From contig JACVZW010000083.1 in the NCBI GenBank assembly GCA_014654775.1, positions 1 to 64,000 on the forward strand: a stretch of DNA of 64,000 nucleotides. Direction: 5' to 3'. The stretch is from Paracoccaceae bacterium (GTDB taxonomy: Bacteria > Pseudomonadota > Alphaproteobacteria > Rhodobacterales > Rhodobacteraceae). The notes under the pieces are model-generated. The model saw only the letters and a program-made list of their open reading frames with translations, did not search any database and was not told the DNA's origin. Shown here one piece after another: positions 1-8,341 of this stretch; positions within the stretch are counted from its first letter, which is position 1; each line of letters starts with the position of its first letter. Both the position numbers and the translations under genes were made by a program.

Positions 1-139
1 CCCGGAGGAGGCGCGCAGGCGCCGACGACAGGAAAGGCGTGCGCGTCAGCGCTCCGCATCATGGGTCGGGCAGATGACTGGCGGCGGCTTGCCCCGGCCG
101 GCGGGGCGGCATAGCGTCCGGGGCAAGAGGAGATCCCCC

Positions 140-1168
140 ATGACCGACACCCGCCCGCTGATCCTGTCCTGTCCTTTGCCGCGCAGCCTGCCGCTGATCT
201 TCGCGCCCGAGCTGCTGGCCGACCTGCGGGCGCGCTACCGGATCGTCGAGACGACGGATGCCGAACTGCCTGCGCTGCCCGATGCGGTGCTGGGCGAGGC
301 GCGCTATATCATCGGGCAGCCACCGCTGGACGAGGCGACGCTGGCGCGGCTGTCCGCCTTGCGCTGCATCTTCAATGTGGAATCCAACCTTCTCAACAAC
401 ATGCCTTATGACGAGGTGTTCCGCCGGGGCATCCATGTCGTCACCACGGGGGCGGTCTTCGCCCCGCCGGTGGCCGAGATCGGGCTGGGGTTTGCGCTGT
501 CGCTCTTGCGCAACATCCACGGGGCGGATGCGGATTTCCGCGCGGGGCGAGAGCTTTGGGGCGGCGAGGGGAACGCTTCGGCGCGGCTTCTGGCCGGGGC
601 GGAGGTGGGCATCCTTGGCTTTGGCGATCTGGGGCGGGCCTGCGCGCAGGTGCTGGCGGGGTTCCAGACGCGGTTGAAGGTCTTCGATCCGTGGTTGCCG
701 CCCTCGCGGATCCGGGCGGCCGGGGCGGTCCCGGCCAATCTGGCCGAGGTGATGTCGGGGTCCGATATCGTCTTCTGCACGGCCGCCGTGACCAGTGAGA
801 ATCGCGGCTTCCTCGGCGCGGCGGAATTCGCGGCGATGCGGCGGGGGGCGATCTTCCTGCTCTTGTCGCGCGCCGATGTGGTGGATTTCCCGGCGCTGAT
901 GGCGGCGGTGCGCGACGGGCATATCCTTGCCGCCTCGGATGTCTTTCCGGAAGAGCCGCTGCCGTTGGATCATCCCGTCCGGTCGATCCCCGGTTTCCTG
1001 CTGTCGGCGCATCGTGCGGGCGCGCTCGACATCGCGTTCAAGCGGATGGGCGAGATGGTGCTGGAGGACCTTGCGCTGCTCGACCGGGGTCTGCCGCCCA
1101 TGGTCTGCAAGCGGGCGGAGCGCGAGACGGTGGCGCGGTTCCGGTCAAAGCCCGTCAGCGTGAACTGA
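140..1168 (+). CDS. NAD-dependent D-2-hydroxyacid dehydrogenase
   Basis: The 342-residue product has the two-domain fold of the D-isomer 2-hydroxyacid dehydrogenases. A dinucleotide-binding motif (GILGFGDLG) lies near residues 155-163, followed by the expected catalytic Arg (in LLSRADVVD, about 243), Glu (FPEEPLP, about 270) and His (LSAHRAG, about 290). The family reduces or oxidises 2-oxo/2-hydroxy acids with NAD(P)H in the cytoplasm; substrate cannot be read from the sequence. I start it at the ATG at 140 because a purine-rich AGAGGAGA sits just upstream; an in-frame upstream extension begins at 74 but has no such site. The next gene follows after about 80 bases. Confidence 0.85.
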   Translation: MTDTRPLILSCPLPRSLPLIFAPELLADLRARYRIVETTDAELPALPDAVLGEARYIIGQPPLDEATLARLSALRCIFNVESNLLNNMPYDEVFRRGIHVVTTGAVFAPPVAEIGLGFALSLLRNIHGADADFRAGRELWGGEGNASARLLAGAEVGILGFGDLGRACAQVLAGFQTRLKVFDPWLPPSRIRAAGAVPANLAEVMSGSDIVFCTAAVTSENRGFLGAAEFAAMRRGAIFLLLSRADVVDFPALMAAVRDGHILAASDVFPEEPLPLDHPVRSIPGFLLSAHRAGALDIAFKRMGEMVLEDLALLDRGLPPMVCKRAERETVARFRSKPVSVN

Positions 1169-1251
1169 TCCGCCGAAGGCGGGCCCTGCCGCTTGCCGGG
1201 GGCGGGCGCGCGGGGATAGCCTTGCAGCAGGGCATTGAGCGGGGGGTATGG

Positions 1252-3213
1252 ATGCGCTGGCTGTTCCGGGTGCTGGGGGTTCTGGCGGTGCTGGTCGTGC
1301 TGGGGGCGGGGGCGCTGCTCTTGATCCCGTCGGACCGGGTGGCCGCGCTGGCGGTGGAGCAGTTCGAGCGCGTCACCGGGCGGCAGCTGACGATCGAAGG
1401 GGGCGTCACGCCGACGCTCTGGCCCGTTTTGGGGGTAGAGACGGGGCGGATCAGCATCGCCAATGCCGATTGGTCGGAGGACGGGCCGATGCTGGTGGCC
1501 GAAGGCATGGCGATTGGGATCGATGCCAATGCCCTTGTGGGGGGGGCGGTCAGGATCACCGCGTTGGAACTGACCCGACCCGAGATCTTGATCGAGGTGA
1601 GCGAGGAGGGCGTCGGCAACTGGGTCTTCGGCGGCGCGCAAGGGGGCACGGCCACGGCCGAGATGGCGGGGGCGGACACGCCCTTCACGCTGGACCTTGG
1701 GGTGATCCGCGACGGCAGCCTTGGTTACATCGACCATCAGACGGGCCGCGCGGTGCAATTGACCGGGATGAACCTTGAGGCGCGGCTGGCCGATTATGAA
1801 GGGCCCCTCGAGATGGACCTGACGGCCGAGGCGATGGGGCAGGCGGTGACGCTGGACCTTGTGCTGGCGGCCTTCCGCACCGCTTATGAGGGGGGCGTGT
1901 CGCCCGTGACGCTGTCGGCCAGCGTGGGGGCGGCGACCGTCGCCTTCGAAGGCCGCGCCGGGATCATGCCCGCCAGTGCGGAGGGGCGGCTGGAGGCCGA
2001 TCTGGCCGATCTTTCGGCGCTGTCGGCGCTGTTGGGAATGGAGCGGCCCGTGCTGCCGCAGGGCTTTGGGCGCGACAGCGTGCAGGTGGCGGGCGCGGTA
2101 ACCCTGACCTCGGCAGGATCGGTGCATCTGCGCGGCGGGCGGATCGTGCTGGACGGCACGGCGATCACCGGCGATCTGGACCTGACGCAAGGAGAGGATC
2201 GGCCCAAGCTGGTGGCGCGGCTGGCGACGGGCGATCTGGCGATTGCTGAAAACGTCGCGGGCGGCACCGGGGCGGGCGAGGGCGGCGGCGCGGTCGCCAC
2301 GGCGGGCTGGTCGGATGCGCCCATCGACGTGGCGGGGCTGTCGGCGTTGGATGCGGAACTGGGGCTGAGTGCGGCCTCGCTGGACCTTGGCGCGGTCAAG
2401 CTTGGCCCCGTGGCGGCGAGCGTAACGCTGGATCGGTCCCGCGCCGTGGTGCGGCTTACGGATGTCGGGGCCTATGGCGGCACGGTGGCGGGGGAATTCG
2501 TGGTGAATGGCCGCAAGGGCCTGTCGGTGGGCGGCGATCTGGCCTTTCGCGACATCGCGCTGCAACCCATGCTGTCGGATCTGACGGGTTTCGCCCGGCT
2601 GGTGGCGACGGGAGACCTGTCGCTGAACTTCCTCGGATCGGGCAATTCGGTCGATGCGATCATGCGCAGCCTGTCGGGGTCGGGCGTTCTGAACCTTGGC
2701 GCGGGAGAGATACAGGGTTTCGACATCGCGGGCATGATCCGCACGCTGGACACGGGCTTTGTCGGCGAGGGGCAGCGGACGGTCTTCGACTCGCTCTCGG
2801 CCAGTTTCGACATGGACGGGGGGGACCTCTTCAACAGCGATCTGCTGATGGCAGGCCCGGTCATCAGCGCCGAGGGCGCGGGCCGCATCGGCCTTGGGGC
2901 GCGTGATCTGGAATATCGGCTGCGGCCCACCGCGCTGCGCGGGTCGGACGGGGCGGGGGGAATTACCGTGCCGCTCTGGATCACCGGGTCTTGGGCGGCA
3001 CCCAGCTTTGCCCTCGATCTGGAGGCCTTGGCGCAGCAAGAGTTGCAGGACGAGGCCAAGGCGCTTGAGGATGAGTTGAAGGCCAAGGCAGCCGAGGAAC
3101 TGGGCCAGCTGGAGGGTGAAAGCCTCGAGGATGCCGCGCGCCGCAAGCTGGAGGAGGAATTGCAGCAGGGCGCGGGCGATCTGCTGCTGGATCTTCTGGG
3201 GGGCGGGAACTGA
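1252..3213 (+). CDS. AsmA family protein
   Basis: A 653-residue protein with one N-terminal membrane segment (about residues 4-25, MRWLFRVLGVLAVLVVLGAG) and a long periplasmic beta-rich region with the AsmA pattern (TGRQLTIEGGV, then repeated LDLGAV-type strands). The last 60 residues are a charged helical tail rich in Glu and Leu, ending in a Leu/Gly-rich stretch. AsmA-like proteins are thought to take part in lipid transfer or outer-membrane assembly; that is family knowledge, not visible here. The start is the ATG at 1252, which puts the hydrophobic segment at the very N terminus; a TTG 30 bases upstream is possible. Confidence 0.82.
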   Translation: MRWLFRVLGVLAVLVVLGAGALLLIPSDRVAALAVEQFERVTGRQLTIEGGVTPTLWPVLGVETGRISIANADWSEDGPMLVAEGMAIGIDANALVGGAVRITALELTRPEILIEVSEEGVGNWVFGGAQGGTATAEMAGADTPFTLDLGVIRDGSLGYIDHQTGRAVQLTGMNLEARLADYEGPLEMDLTAEAMGQAVTLDLVLAAFRTAYEGGVSPVTLSASVGAATVAFEGRAGIMPASAEGRLEADLADLSALSALLGMERPVLPQGFGRDSVQVAGAVTLTSAGSVHLRGGRIVLDGTAITGDLDLTQGEDRPKLVARLATGDLAIAENVAGGTGAGEGGGAVATAGWSDAPIDVAGLSALDAELGLSAASLDLGAVKLGPVAASVTLDRSRAVVRLTDVGAYGGTVAGEFVVNGRKGLSVGGDLAFRDIALQPMLSDLTGFARLVATGDLSLNFLGSGNSVDAIMRSLSGSGVLNLGAGEIQGFDIAGMIRTLDTGFVGEGQRTVFDSLSASFDMDGGDLFNSDLLMAGPVISAEGAGRIGLGARDLEYRLRPTALRGSDGAGGITVPLWITGSWAAPSFALDLEALAQQELQDEAKALEDELKAKAAEELGQLEGESLEDAARRKLEEELQQGAGDLLLDLLGGGN

Positions 3214-3362
3214 AGCCGGGGCGTTCCTGCCTGCGCCAAGGGCCAAGAACGCGGTGGTGAAACGGGGCGATGAAACGGGACGAAACAATTCGTCGGGGCC
3301 TGCCCTCTTCCGTGCCGCGCGCTTCCGGTTTATGGCAGCGCTAACACATGCGGAGCCTGTCC

Positions 3363-4544
3363 ATGTCCGATCTTCCTGCCGCGCGCCGGGGCCGTTGGGC
3401 CGTGGCGGCGATGTTTCTGGCCAATGGCTTCATCATGGGGACATGGGCACCGCAGATCCCGCTTTTGCTGCCACGGCACGGGATCGATGAGGGGACGCTG
3501 GGCATCCTGATCCTTGTCCTCGGTCTTGGCGCGGTCGCGGCGATGCTGTTCTCGGGGCGCCTGATCGCGCGCTTTGGCGTGCTGGTGGTGCTGCGCTTCT
3601 TCGCGCTGGCCTTCATCCCGGCGCTGCCTGCGGTGGTCTATGCGCCCAATCTGCCCTTGCTGGCGGCGGCGATGGCCCTGCTGGGCGCGCTGCTTGGCTG
3701 CATGGATGTGGCGATGAACGCCAATGCGGTGGAGGTGGAACGGCGGCTGGGCCGGGCGATCATGTCCTCGTCCCACGGGTTCTGGAGCCTTGGGGGCTTT
3801 TTCGGTGGCGGTCTGGGCGGCTGGGTCATCGCGCAATGGGGCGCGGAGGGGCAGGCGATCTGGGCCGCGAGCGTGGCGGGGGTGATCGTGCTGGTGGCGA
3901 TGCCCTTCCTGATGGCCGACACCGCACGCCCTGCGCCCGTGCCGGGCGAGGCCGCGGTCCGCACGGCGCTGCTGCCGCGTGATGCGGCGCTGTGGATGCT
4001 GGGGGTTCTGGCGCTGTTTTCCATGGTGCCGGAAGGGGCGGTGCTGGATTGGGCGGCGCTTTATCTGCAGCAGGAGTTGGGGTCCGATCTGGCGACCTCG
4101 GGTCTGGCCTTCGCGCTGTTTTCCGGCGCGATGGCGGTGATGCGCTTTGCGGGCGACGGGGTGCGCAACCGCTTTGGCGCGGTGGCGACGCTGCGCTGGT
4201 CGGGGCTGATCGCGGCGGCGGGGATGATGGGGGCGGCGGCCGCACCGACCGACACGCTGGCCATCGCCTGTTTCGCCTTCGCGGGTCTGGGGGTGGCAAA
4301 CATGGTGCCGATCCTGTTCTCGGCCGCCGGAAATCATCCGGGGCTTGCCCCCGGGGCGGGCATCGCGGCGGTGACGATGATGGGCTATTCGGGCATCCTC
4401 GTCGCACCCTCGACCATCGGGTTTGTGGCCGAACATGCGGGCTTCCGCGTGACCTATGCGGCGCTGGCCGCCTGTCTGGTGGTGGTGGCTATGCTTGCCC
4501 CGCGCGGGGCGGCGGCGGATGGGATCAGACCGATCACCGCCTGA
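3363..4544 (+). CDS. MFS transporter
   Basis: A 393-residue, very hydrophobic protein with about twelve predicted membrane segments, consistent with the major facilitator superfamily. The N-terminal stretch (RWAVAAMFLANGFIMGTWAP) and the internal GxxxGxxxG-rich helices (SLGGFFGGGLGGW) resemble the small-molecule MFS permeases often annotated as YbjJ/fucose-permease-like. Substrate is unknown. The ATG at 3363 is chosen over the one at 3348 because GGAG sits 8 bases before it, while 3348 has no ribosome-binding sequence. The AsmA gene ends 150 bases upstream, and the following gene is convergent. Confidence 0.8.
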   Translation: MSDLPAARRGRWAVAAMFLANGFIMGTWAPQIPLLLPRHGIDEGTLGILILVLGLGAVAAMLFSGRLIARFGVLVVLRFFALAFIPALPAVVYAPNLPLLAAAMALLGALLGCMDVAMNANAVEVERRLGRAIMSSSHGFWSLGGFFGGGLGGWVIAQWGAEGQAIWAASVAGVIVLVAMPFLMADTARPAPVPGEAAVRTALLPRDAALWMLGVLALFSMVPEGAVLDWAALYLQQELGSDLATSGLAFALFSGAMAVMRFAGDGVRNRFGAVATLRWSGLIAAAGMMGAAAAPTDTLAIACFAFAGLGVANMVPILFSAAGNHPGLAPGAGIAAVTMMGYSGILVAPSTIGFVAEHAGFRVTYAALAACLVVVAMLAPRGAAADGIRPITA

Positions 4545-4571
4545 CCCTCGGCCCCGACGCTCCCCTAAGCC

Positions 4572-5063
4572 TTAGCCGCCCATGTAATCGCCCTTGCCGA
4601 TCTCCACCCCGTTATGGCGCAGGATGTTATAGGCGGTGGCGATGTGGAAATAGAATTGCGGCAGGGAATAGAGGTTCAGGAAGGCCTCACCCGGCATCTT
4701 CACCTCATTGCCCCGGATCTTGATGCGGATCTCGCGCGCCTCAGCCCCGTCATAGGCAGACGGGTCGAAACCCGCCATATAGCCCCGCGCGGCGCGGATG
4801 CGGTCCTGCAATTCGGCGAAGGTGGTTTCCGTGTCGGGAAAGGATTTCGGCTCCTCCCCCGCCAGTCGGGCGGCGGCGCGGGCGGCGAAATCGCAGGACA
4901 GCTGCACCTGTTTCACGAAGGGGAACATGTCGGGGAAAAGGCGGAAGGTCAGCATCGCCTCGGGCTTGATGCCCTTGGCGGTGCAATGCGCCTCAGCCTT
5001 GGTCAGCAGGGTCGAGAGATTGGCGAGAAAGCGGTCATAGACCGCGACGGAACGGTGATGCAT
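4572..5063 (-). CDS. DUF1993 family protein
   Basis: A 163-residue protein matching the DUF1993 pattern: an N-terminal helical stretch (YDRFLANLSTLLTKAEAH), the FRLFPDMFPFVKQVQLSCDFA segment in parts, then KSFPDTETTFAEL, and a C-terminal PQFYFHIATAYNILRHNGVEIGKGDY region. The family has a four-helix DinB-like fold, and no reaction is established. It is convergent with the MFS gene and lies downstream of argF on the same strand, separated by two palindromes that probably end the argF transcript, so it should have its own promoter. Confidence 0.8.
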   Translation of the reverse strand: MHHRSVAVYDRFLANLSTLLTKAEAHCTAKGIKPEAMLTFRLFPDMFPFVKQVQLSCDFAARAAARLAGEEPKSFPDTETTFAELQDRIRAARGYMAGFDPSAYDGAEAREIRIKIRGNEVKMPGEAFLNLYSLPQFYFHIATAYNILRHNGVEIGKGDYMGG

Positions 5064-5145
5064 GGAAGGCCCCCCTCTGGTTCGGGGGGAGCCTCTGCCT
5101 GTCGACGGCCCGTGTCAACGGGGCGGCGGTGGGGCGGCGTGCGCC

Positions 5146-5189
5146 CAAATTTCTTCGAAGAAATTTGCAAAAATCTTCGAAGATTTTTG
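5146..5189 (-). terminator. Two abutting perfect palindromes after argF
   Basis: Two perfect 22-bp palindromes lie end to end: 5146-5167 (core AAATTTCTTCGAAGAAATTT) and 5168-5189 (core AAAAATCTTCGAAGATTTTT). They start six bases beyond the argF stop codon in its direction of transcription. Each can fold into a hairpin whose 3' arm ends in a T run, so they look like tandem intrinsic terminators. Related AT-rich palindromes occur at 10962-11019 in this window, so this is probably a family of elements in this genome. Termination activity is inferred. Confidence 0.6.
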
Positions 5190-5194
5190 GCCCG

Positions 5195-6121
5195 TCACAC
5201 CCCCAGACACCAGCGCATGATGGCCTTCTGGGCGTGCAGGCGGTTCTCGGCCTCGTCGAAGATCACCGAATGGGGGCCGTCCATCACCGCGCTCGTCGCC
5301 TCGTCATTGCGATGCGCGGGCAGGCAATGCATGAACAGGCTGTCGGGCTTGGCCCGGCTCATCAGCTGTTCGTTGACCTGATAGGGGCGCAGCTGGTTGT
5401 GGCGGCGTTCCTTGGCGGATTCCGGGTCATGCATCGACACCCAAGTGTCGGTCACCACAAGGTCCGCGCCTTCGACGGCGGTGAAAGGGTCGCGCTGGAT
5501 CGTGACCTTCGATCCCTTCTCGCGGGCGAAAGTGACGAATTTCTCTTCGGGGTCGAGCGTTTCTGGCCCGGTGAAGGTGAAGTCAAAGCCGAACTGTCCC
5601 GCCGCATGGAGGAAGGACGCGCAGACGTTGTTGCCATCGCCGCACCACACCACCTTGCGCCCGCCGATCGGGCCGCGATGTTCCTCATAGGTCATCACAT
5701 CCGCCATGATCTGGCAGGGATGGGTCCGGTTCGTCAGGCCGTTGATCACCGGGACGGTGGCATGTTCCGCCATCTCCAGAAGCGTCGCCTCCTCAAACGT
5801 GCGGATCATGATCAGGTCGACATAGCGGCTTAGCACGCGCGCGGTGTCGGCAATCGTCTCGCCATGGCCAAGCTGCATCTCCTTGCCCGACAGGACCATC
5901 GTCTCGCCCCCCATCTGACGGACGCCCACGTCGAAGGACACGCGGGTGCGGGTCGAGGGTTTCTCGAAGATCAGCGCGACCATGCGGCCCTTCAGCGGCG
6001 TGTCGTCATCGGGCGATCCCTTGGGGCGGCCATTGCGCGCCGTCTTCATCGCATGGGCGCTGTCGATCATGGCCCGCAACTCGGTGGCGTCGGTCTTGTG
6101 GATGTCGAGGAAGTGTTTCAT
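5195..6121 (-). CDS. argF: Ornithine carbamoyltransferase
   Basis: A 308-residue protein that joins carbamoyl phosphate and ornithine to make citrulline in arginine biosynthesis. The carbamoyl-phosphate loop STRTR is at residues 56-60, the HPCQ motif near 134, and the ornithine-site HCLPAHR near 265. The length is normal for anabolic OTCases. It is the last gene of an operon with argD and a GNAT acetyltransferase: its ATG overlaps the stop codon of the upstream GNAT gene (ATGA, 4 bases shared), implying translational coupling. Two palindromes follow the stop codon. Confidence 0.96.
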   Translation of the reverse strand: MKHFLDIHKTDATELRAMIDSAHAMKTARNGRPKGSPDDDTPLKGRMVALIFEKPSTRTRVSFDVGVRQMGGETMVLSGKEMQLGHGETIADTARVLSRYVDLIMIRTFEEATLLEMAEHATVPVINGLTNRTHPCQIMADVMTYEEHRGPIGGRKVVWCGDGNNVCASFLHAAGQFGFDFTFTGPETLDPEEKFVTFAREKGSKVTIQRDPFTAVEGADLVVTDTWVSMHDPESAKERRHNQLRPYQVNEQLMSRAKPDSLFMHCLPAHRNDEATSAVMDGPHSVIFDEAENRLHAQKAIMRWCLGV

Positions 6122-6699
6122 GTCATTCCGTTTTTCTTGAGCGGAGGCCGCCGGGGGCTGTCTGCCCCCGGACCCCCGAGAGTATTTTCACCAAGATGAA
6201 GGGGCGGGGCGAATTCCATCACGAGGACGGGGTCGCCGTCTTCGCAGGGCGCGATGCCGTGGGGGGCGAAGCCCGCGCGTCGATAGGCGCGGATGGCGCG
6301 GTCATTGGCGGGATCGGGGTCGATCACCACCGCCGCCGCGCCGTCGGCCAGCAACTGGTCGCAGCGCTGGCGCAGGTAGCGCGGTGCATGGCCCCGGCCC
6401 AGATAGGCGGGATCGCCAAGGAAGGTGTCCATCCCCCGCGTGCCGGGCGGGAAGGGCGCGAAGTGCGGTGCGCCCCAGTGATGCGCGGGGTAGTCCTGCA
6501 CATAGGCGAAGGGGTGGCCCGCCAGCAGCACAAGGCGCATGTCGGTGGGCCCTGTCTCGATATCTTCCTCGATCAGCGCGATCTCCTCTTCGGGATCGCC
6601 CCACCATGCCCGGACATGGGGCTGCGCGAGCCAGCCCCGCAGCAGGGGATAATCCACGCGCCTTAGGCGGGGAAAGCTATAGACCTCAGGCTGCGGCAT
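6118..6699 (-). CDS. GNAT-family acetyltransferase in the arginine operon
   Basis: The 193-residue product has the layout of the AAC(6')/siderophore-type GNAT acetyltransferases: an N-terminal [21 protein letters not shown] segment in parts, a YPAHHWGAP segment, an acetyl-CoA region ([22 protein letters not shown]), then [20 protein letters not shown]. Acceptor is unknown. It overlaps argD by 14 bases and argF by 4, so it is translated with both. Odd feature: the last 27 or so residues are not conserved-looking and are the translation of a dispersed hairpin element (6151-6201), as if the gene had read into intergenic DNA after losing its original stop. A resistance role cannot be claimed. Confidence 0.78.
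   Translation of the reverse strand: MPQPEVYSFPRLRRVDYPLLRGWLAQPHVRAWWGDPEEEIALIEEDIETGPTDMRLVLLAGHPFAYVQDYPAHHWGAPHFAPFPPGTRGMDTFLGDPAYLGRGHAPRYLRQRCDQLLADGAAAVVIDPDPANDRAIRAYRRAGFAPHGIAPCEDGDPVLVMEFAPPLHLGENTLGGPGADSPRRPPLKKNGMT
6151..6201 (+). repeat. Dispersed hairpin-plus-tail element, copy A
   Basis: A perfect 8-bp stem with a 5-base loop (CCGGGGGC 6151-6158, GCCCCCGG 6164-6171) is followed by a short spacer and a 22-base tail at 6180-6201 that begins GAGTATTT and ends CCAAGATGAAG. A second copy with the same order is at 19448-19546, where 19 of 22 tail bases match. From memory, similar sequences are common between genes in Rhodobacteraceae genomes. Here the element is embedded in the 3' end of the GNAT gene, upstream of argF. 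Confidence 0.6.
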
Positions 6700-7870
6700 C
6701 GGCCTTCACCCGGGTTGCGGCGCGGTCGAGCCGGGCCAAGGCTTCGGCGATATCGGCGTCGGGGATGTTCAGCGCGGGCAAGAGGCGGATCACGTTATCC
6801 GCCGCGGGCACCGTGAGAAGCTGTTCGGCATAGGCAGCCTTCACCACATCCGTATTGGGCGCCTTGCATTTCAGGCCCAGCATCAGGCCCTGACCGCGCA
6901 CAGCTTCGAACACCTCGGGATGGCTGGCCACCAGCCCCTCCAGCCCCTGACGGAAGCGCGCGCCCTTCTGGCCCACGGCAGCAAGGAAGGCATCGTCGGC
7001 CACGATCTCTACCACCTTGGCACCCACCGCGCAGCCCAAGGGGTTGCCGCCATAGGTCGACCCGTGGGTGCCCGCCACCATGCCCACGGCGGCGGCTTCG
7101 GTCGCCAGCACCGCGCCAAGGGGGAAGCCCCCGCCGATGCCCTTGGCCACCATCATGATGTCCGGGGTCACCCCGGCCCATTCATGCGCGAAAAGCTTGC
7201 CGGTCCGGCCCATGCCGCATTGCACCTCGTCAAAGACCAGCAGCGCGCCGGTCGCGTCGCAAAGGTCGCGCAGACCCTTGAGGCAGGCATCGGGCAGGGT
7301 GCGGATGCCGCCCTCGCCCTGCACGGGTTCGATCATCACCGCGGCAGTCTTCTCTGTCACCGCCGCGCGCAGGGCGTCATGATCGCCGAATTTCAGATGG
7401 GTGAAGCCCGGCATCAGGGGGCCGAAGCCCTTGACCATCTTTTCCGACCCCGCCGCCGCGATGGCCCCGGTGGACCGGCCATGGAAGGAGCCTTCGAAGG
7501 TGATGATCTGGGTGCGGTCCGGCTGACCTTTCTCATACCAGTGCTTGCGCACCATCTTGATGGCGAGTTCCGCCGCCTCCGTCCCCGAATTGGTGAAGAA
7601 GACGGTGTCGGCGAAGGTGTTGGCCACCAGAAGATCGGCCAGCCGTTCCTGTTCCGGGATGCGGTAGAGGTTCGACACATGCCAAAGCTTTGCCGCCTGT
7701 TCGGTGATCGTCGCCACCAGCGCCGGATGGGCATGCCCCAGCGCATTCACCGCGATCCCCGCGCCGAGATCGAGGTATCGGCTGCCATCCTCCGCCACAA
7801 GCCAAGAGCCTTCGCCATGGGTGAAGGCGAGCGGGGCACGGTTATAGGTCGGCAGCACGTGCGGGATCAT
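6686..7870 (-). CDS. argD: Acetylornithine aminotransferase
   Basis: A 394-residue class III PLP aminotransferase that converts N-acetylglutamate 5-semialdehyde to N-acetylornithine. The PLP-phosphate GTEAAE motif ([17 protein letters not shown]) is near residue 95, and the Schiff-base lysine is in [15 protein letters not shown] at about residue 243, preceded by [11 protein letters not shown]. The length is typical of bacterial ArgD. It is the first gene of the argD-GNAT-argF operon, and the GNAT start codon lies inside its last codons. About 470 bases of non-coding DNA lie upstream. Confidence 0.94.
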   Translation of the reverse strand: MIPHVLPTYNRAPLAFTHGEGSWLVAEDGSRYLDLGAGIAVNALGHAHPALVATITEQAAKLWHVSNLYRIPEQERLADLLVANTFADTVFFTNSGTEAAELAIKMVRKHWYEKGQPDRTQIITFEGSFHGRSTGAIAAAGSEKMVKGFGPLMPGFTHLKFGDHDALRAAVTEKTAAVMIEPVQGEGGIRTLPDACLKGLRDLCDATGALLVFDEVQCGMGRTGKLFAHEWAGVTPDIMMVAKGIGGGFPLGAVLATEAAAVGMVAGTHGSTYGGNPLGCAVGAKVVEIVADDAFLAAVGQKGARFRQGLEGLVASHPEVFEAVRGQGLMLGLKCKAPNTDVVKAAYAEQLLTVPAADNVIRLLPALNIPDADIAEALARLDRAATRVKADAAA

Positions 7871-8341
7871 GAGAGATGTCCTTGAAAGCGAAGCCCTAGC
7901 CGTAAAGGCCGGGGGCGGGGGGTGTCAACGAGGGAAGGGCGGCCCGCAGCGGCGGGCCATGGCAGAGCGGCCGACGATCAGCGTCGGCGTCGTGGCAGCG
8001 CGAAGGGGGCGATGCGGTGGCTCATGACGCGATGCATAGGGCAGAATGGACGCCATGGGAAGGGGGCGCGGGGCCGCCTTAGGGCCGGCTGCGGGCTGTC
8101 AGTGGGCCGACAAAGCGCTGCCATGAAGTTGCCACAGTGATTCGACGCGATTCACCCTAGGGTTGCAGCCCCTGCGGGAAATAAATCTTAACAAAGAAAC
8201 AATCGTTAACGACGCCCCGGATCATCCACGGCATTACGGCAGAAAGTATGTAAATTCGGCCAAAAGTTGACCTTATTGCGGCAAAGGTCCTAGCGAAAAA
8301 GGGCAACCGGATGGAGTTCCATCCCAACTGACAGGTATCCG
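7871..8341. other. Non-coding region between divergent argD and the coiled-coil gene
   Basis: I find no credible gene in these 471 bases. The argD half is very GC-rich. The half next to the coiled-coil gene is AT-richer and looks like a promoter region. It holds a pair of GATTC sites (8139-8153), a weak TTGACC box at 8267, and a 6-bp hairpin at 8309-8324 (GGATGG-AGTT-CCATCC) that would lie in the leader of the downstream mRNA. Confidence 0.6.
8139..8153 (+). promoter_or_regulatory. Paired GANTC methylation sites
   Basis: GATTCGACGCGATTC contains two GATTC pentamers five bases apart. GANTC is the site methylated by the alphaproteobacterial CcrM enzyme, and GcrA acts with sigma-70 at promoters carrying methylated GANTC. 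The pair lies 190 bases before the coiled-coil gene, and gcrA itself is the gene after that. A regulatory role is inferred from position only. Confidence 0.35.

Noticed and set aside
5146-5189. LexA or heat-shock operator
   Set aside because: The palindromes follow a stop codon and do not precede a promoter, and they lack the GTTC-N7-GTTC pattern of alphaproteobacterial LexA sites.
6118-6699. Aminoglycoside resistance gene
   Set aside because: The fold is that of AAC(6')-like GNATs, but position within arginine genes and lack of any transfer signs make a native metabolic role more likely.
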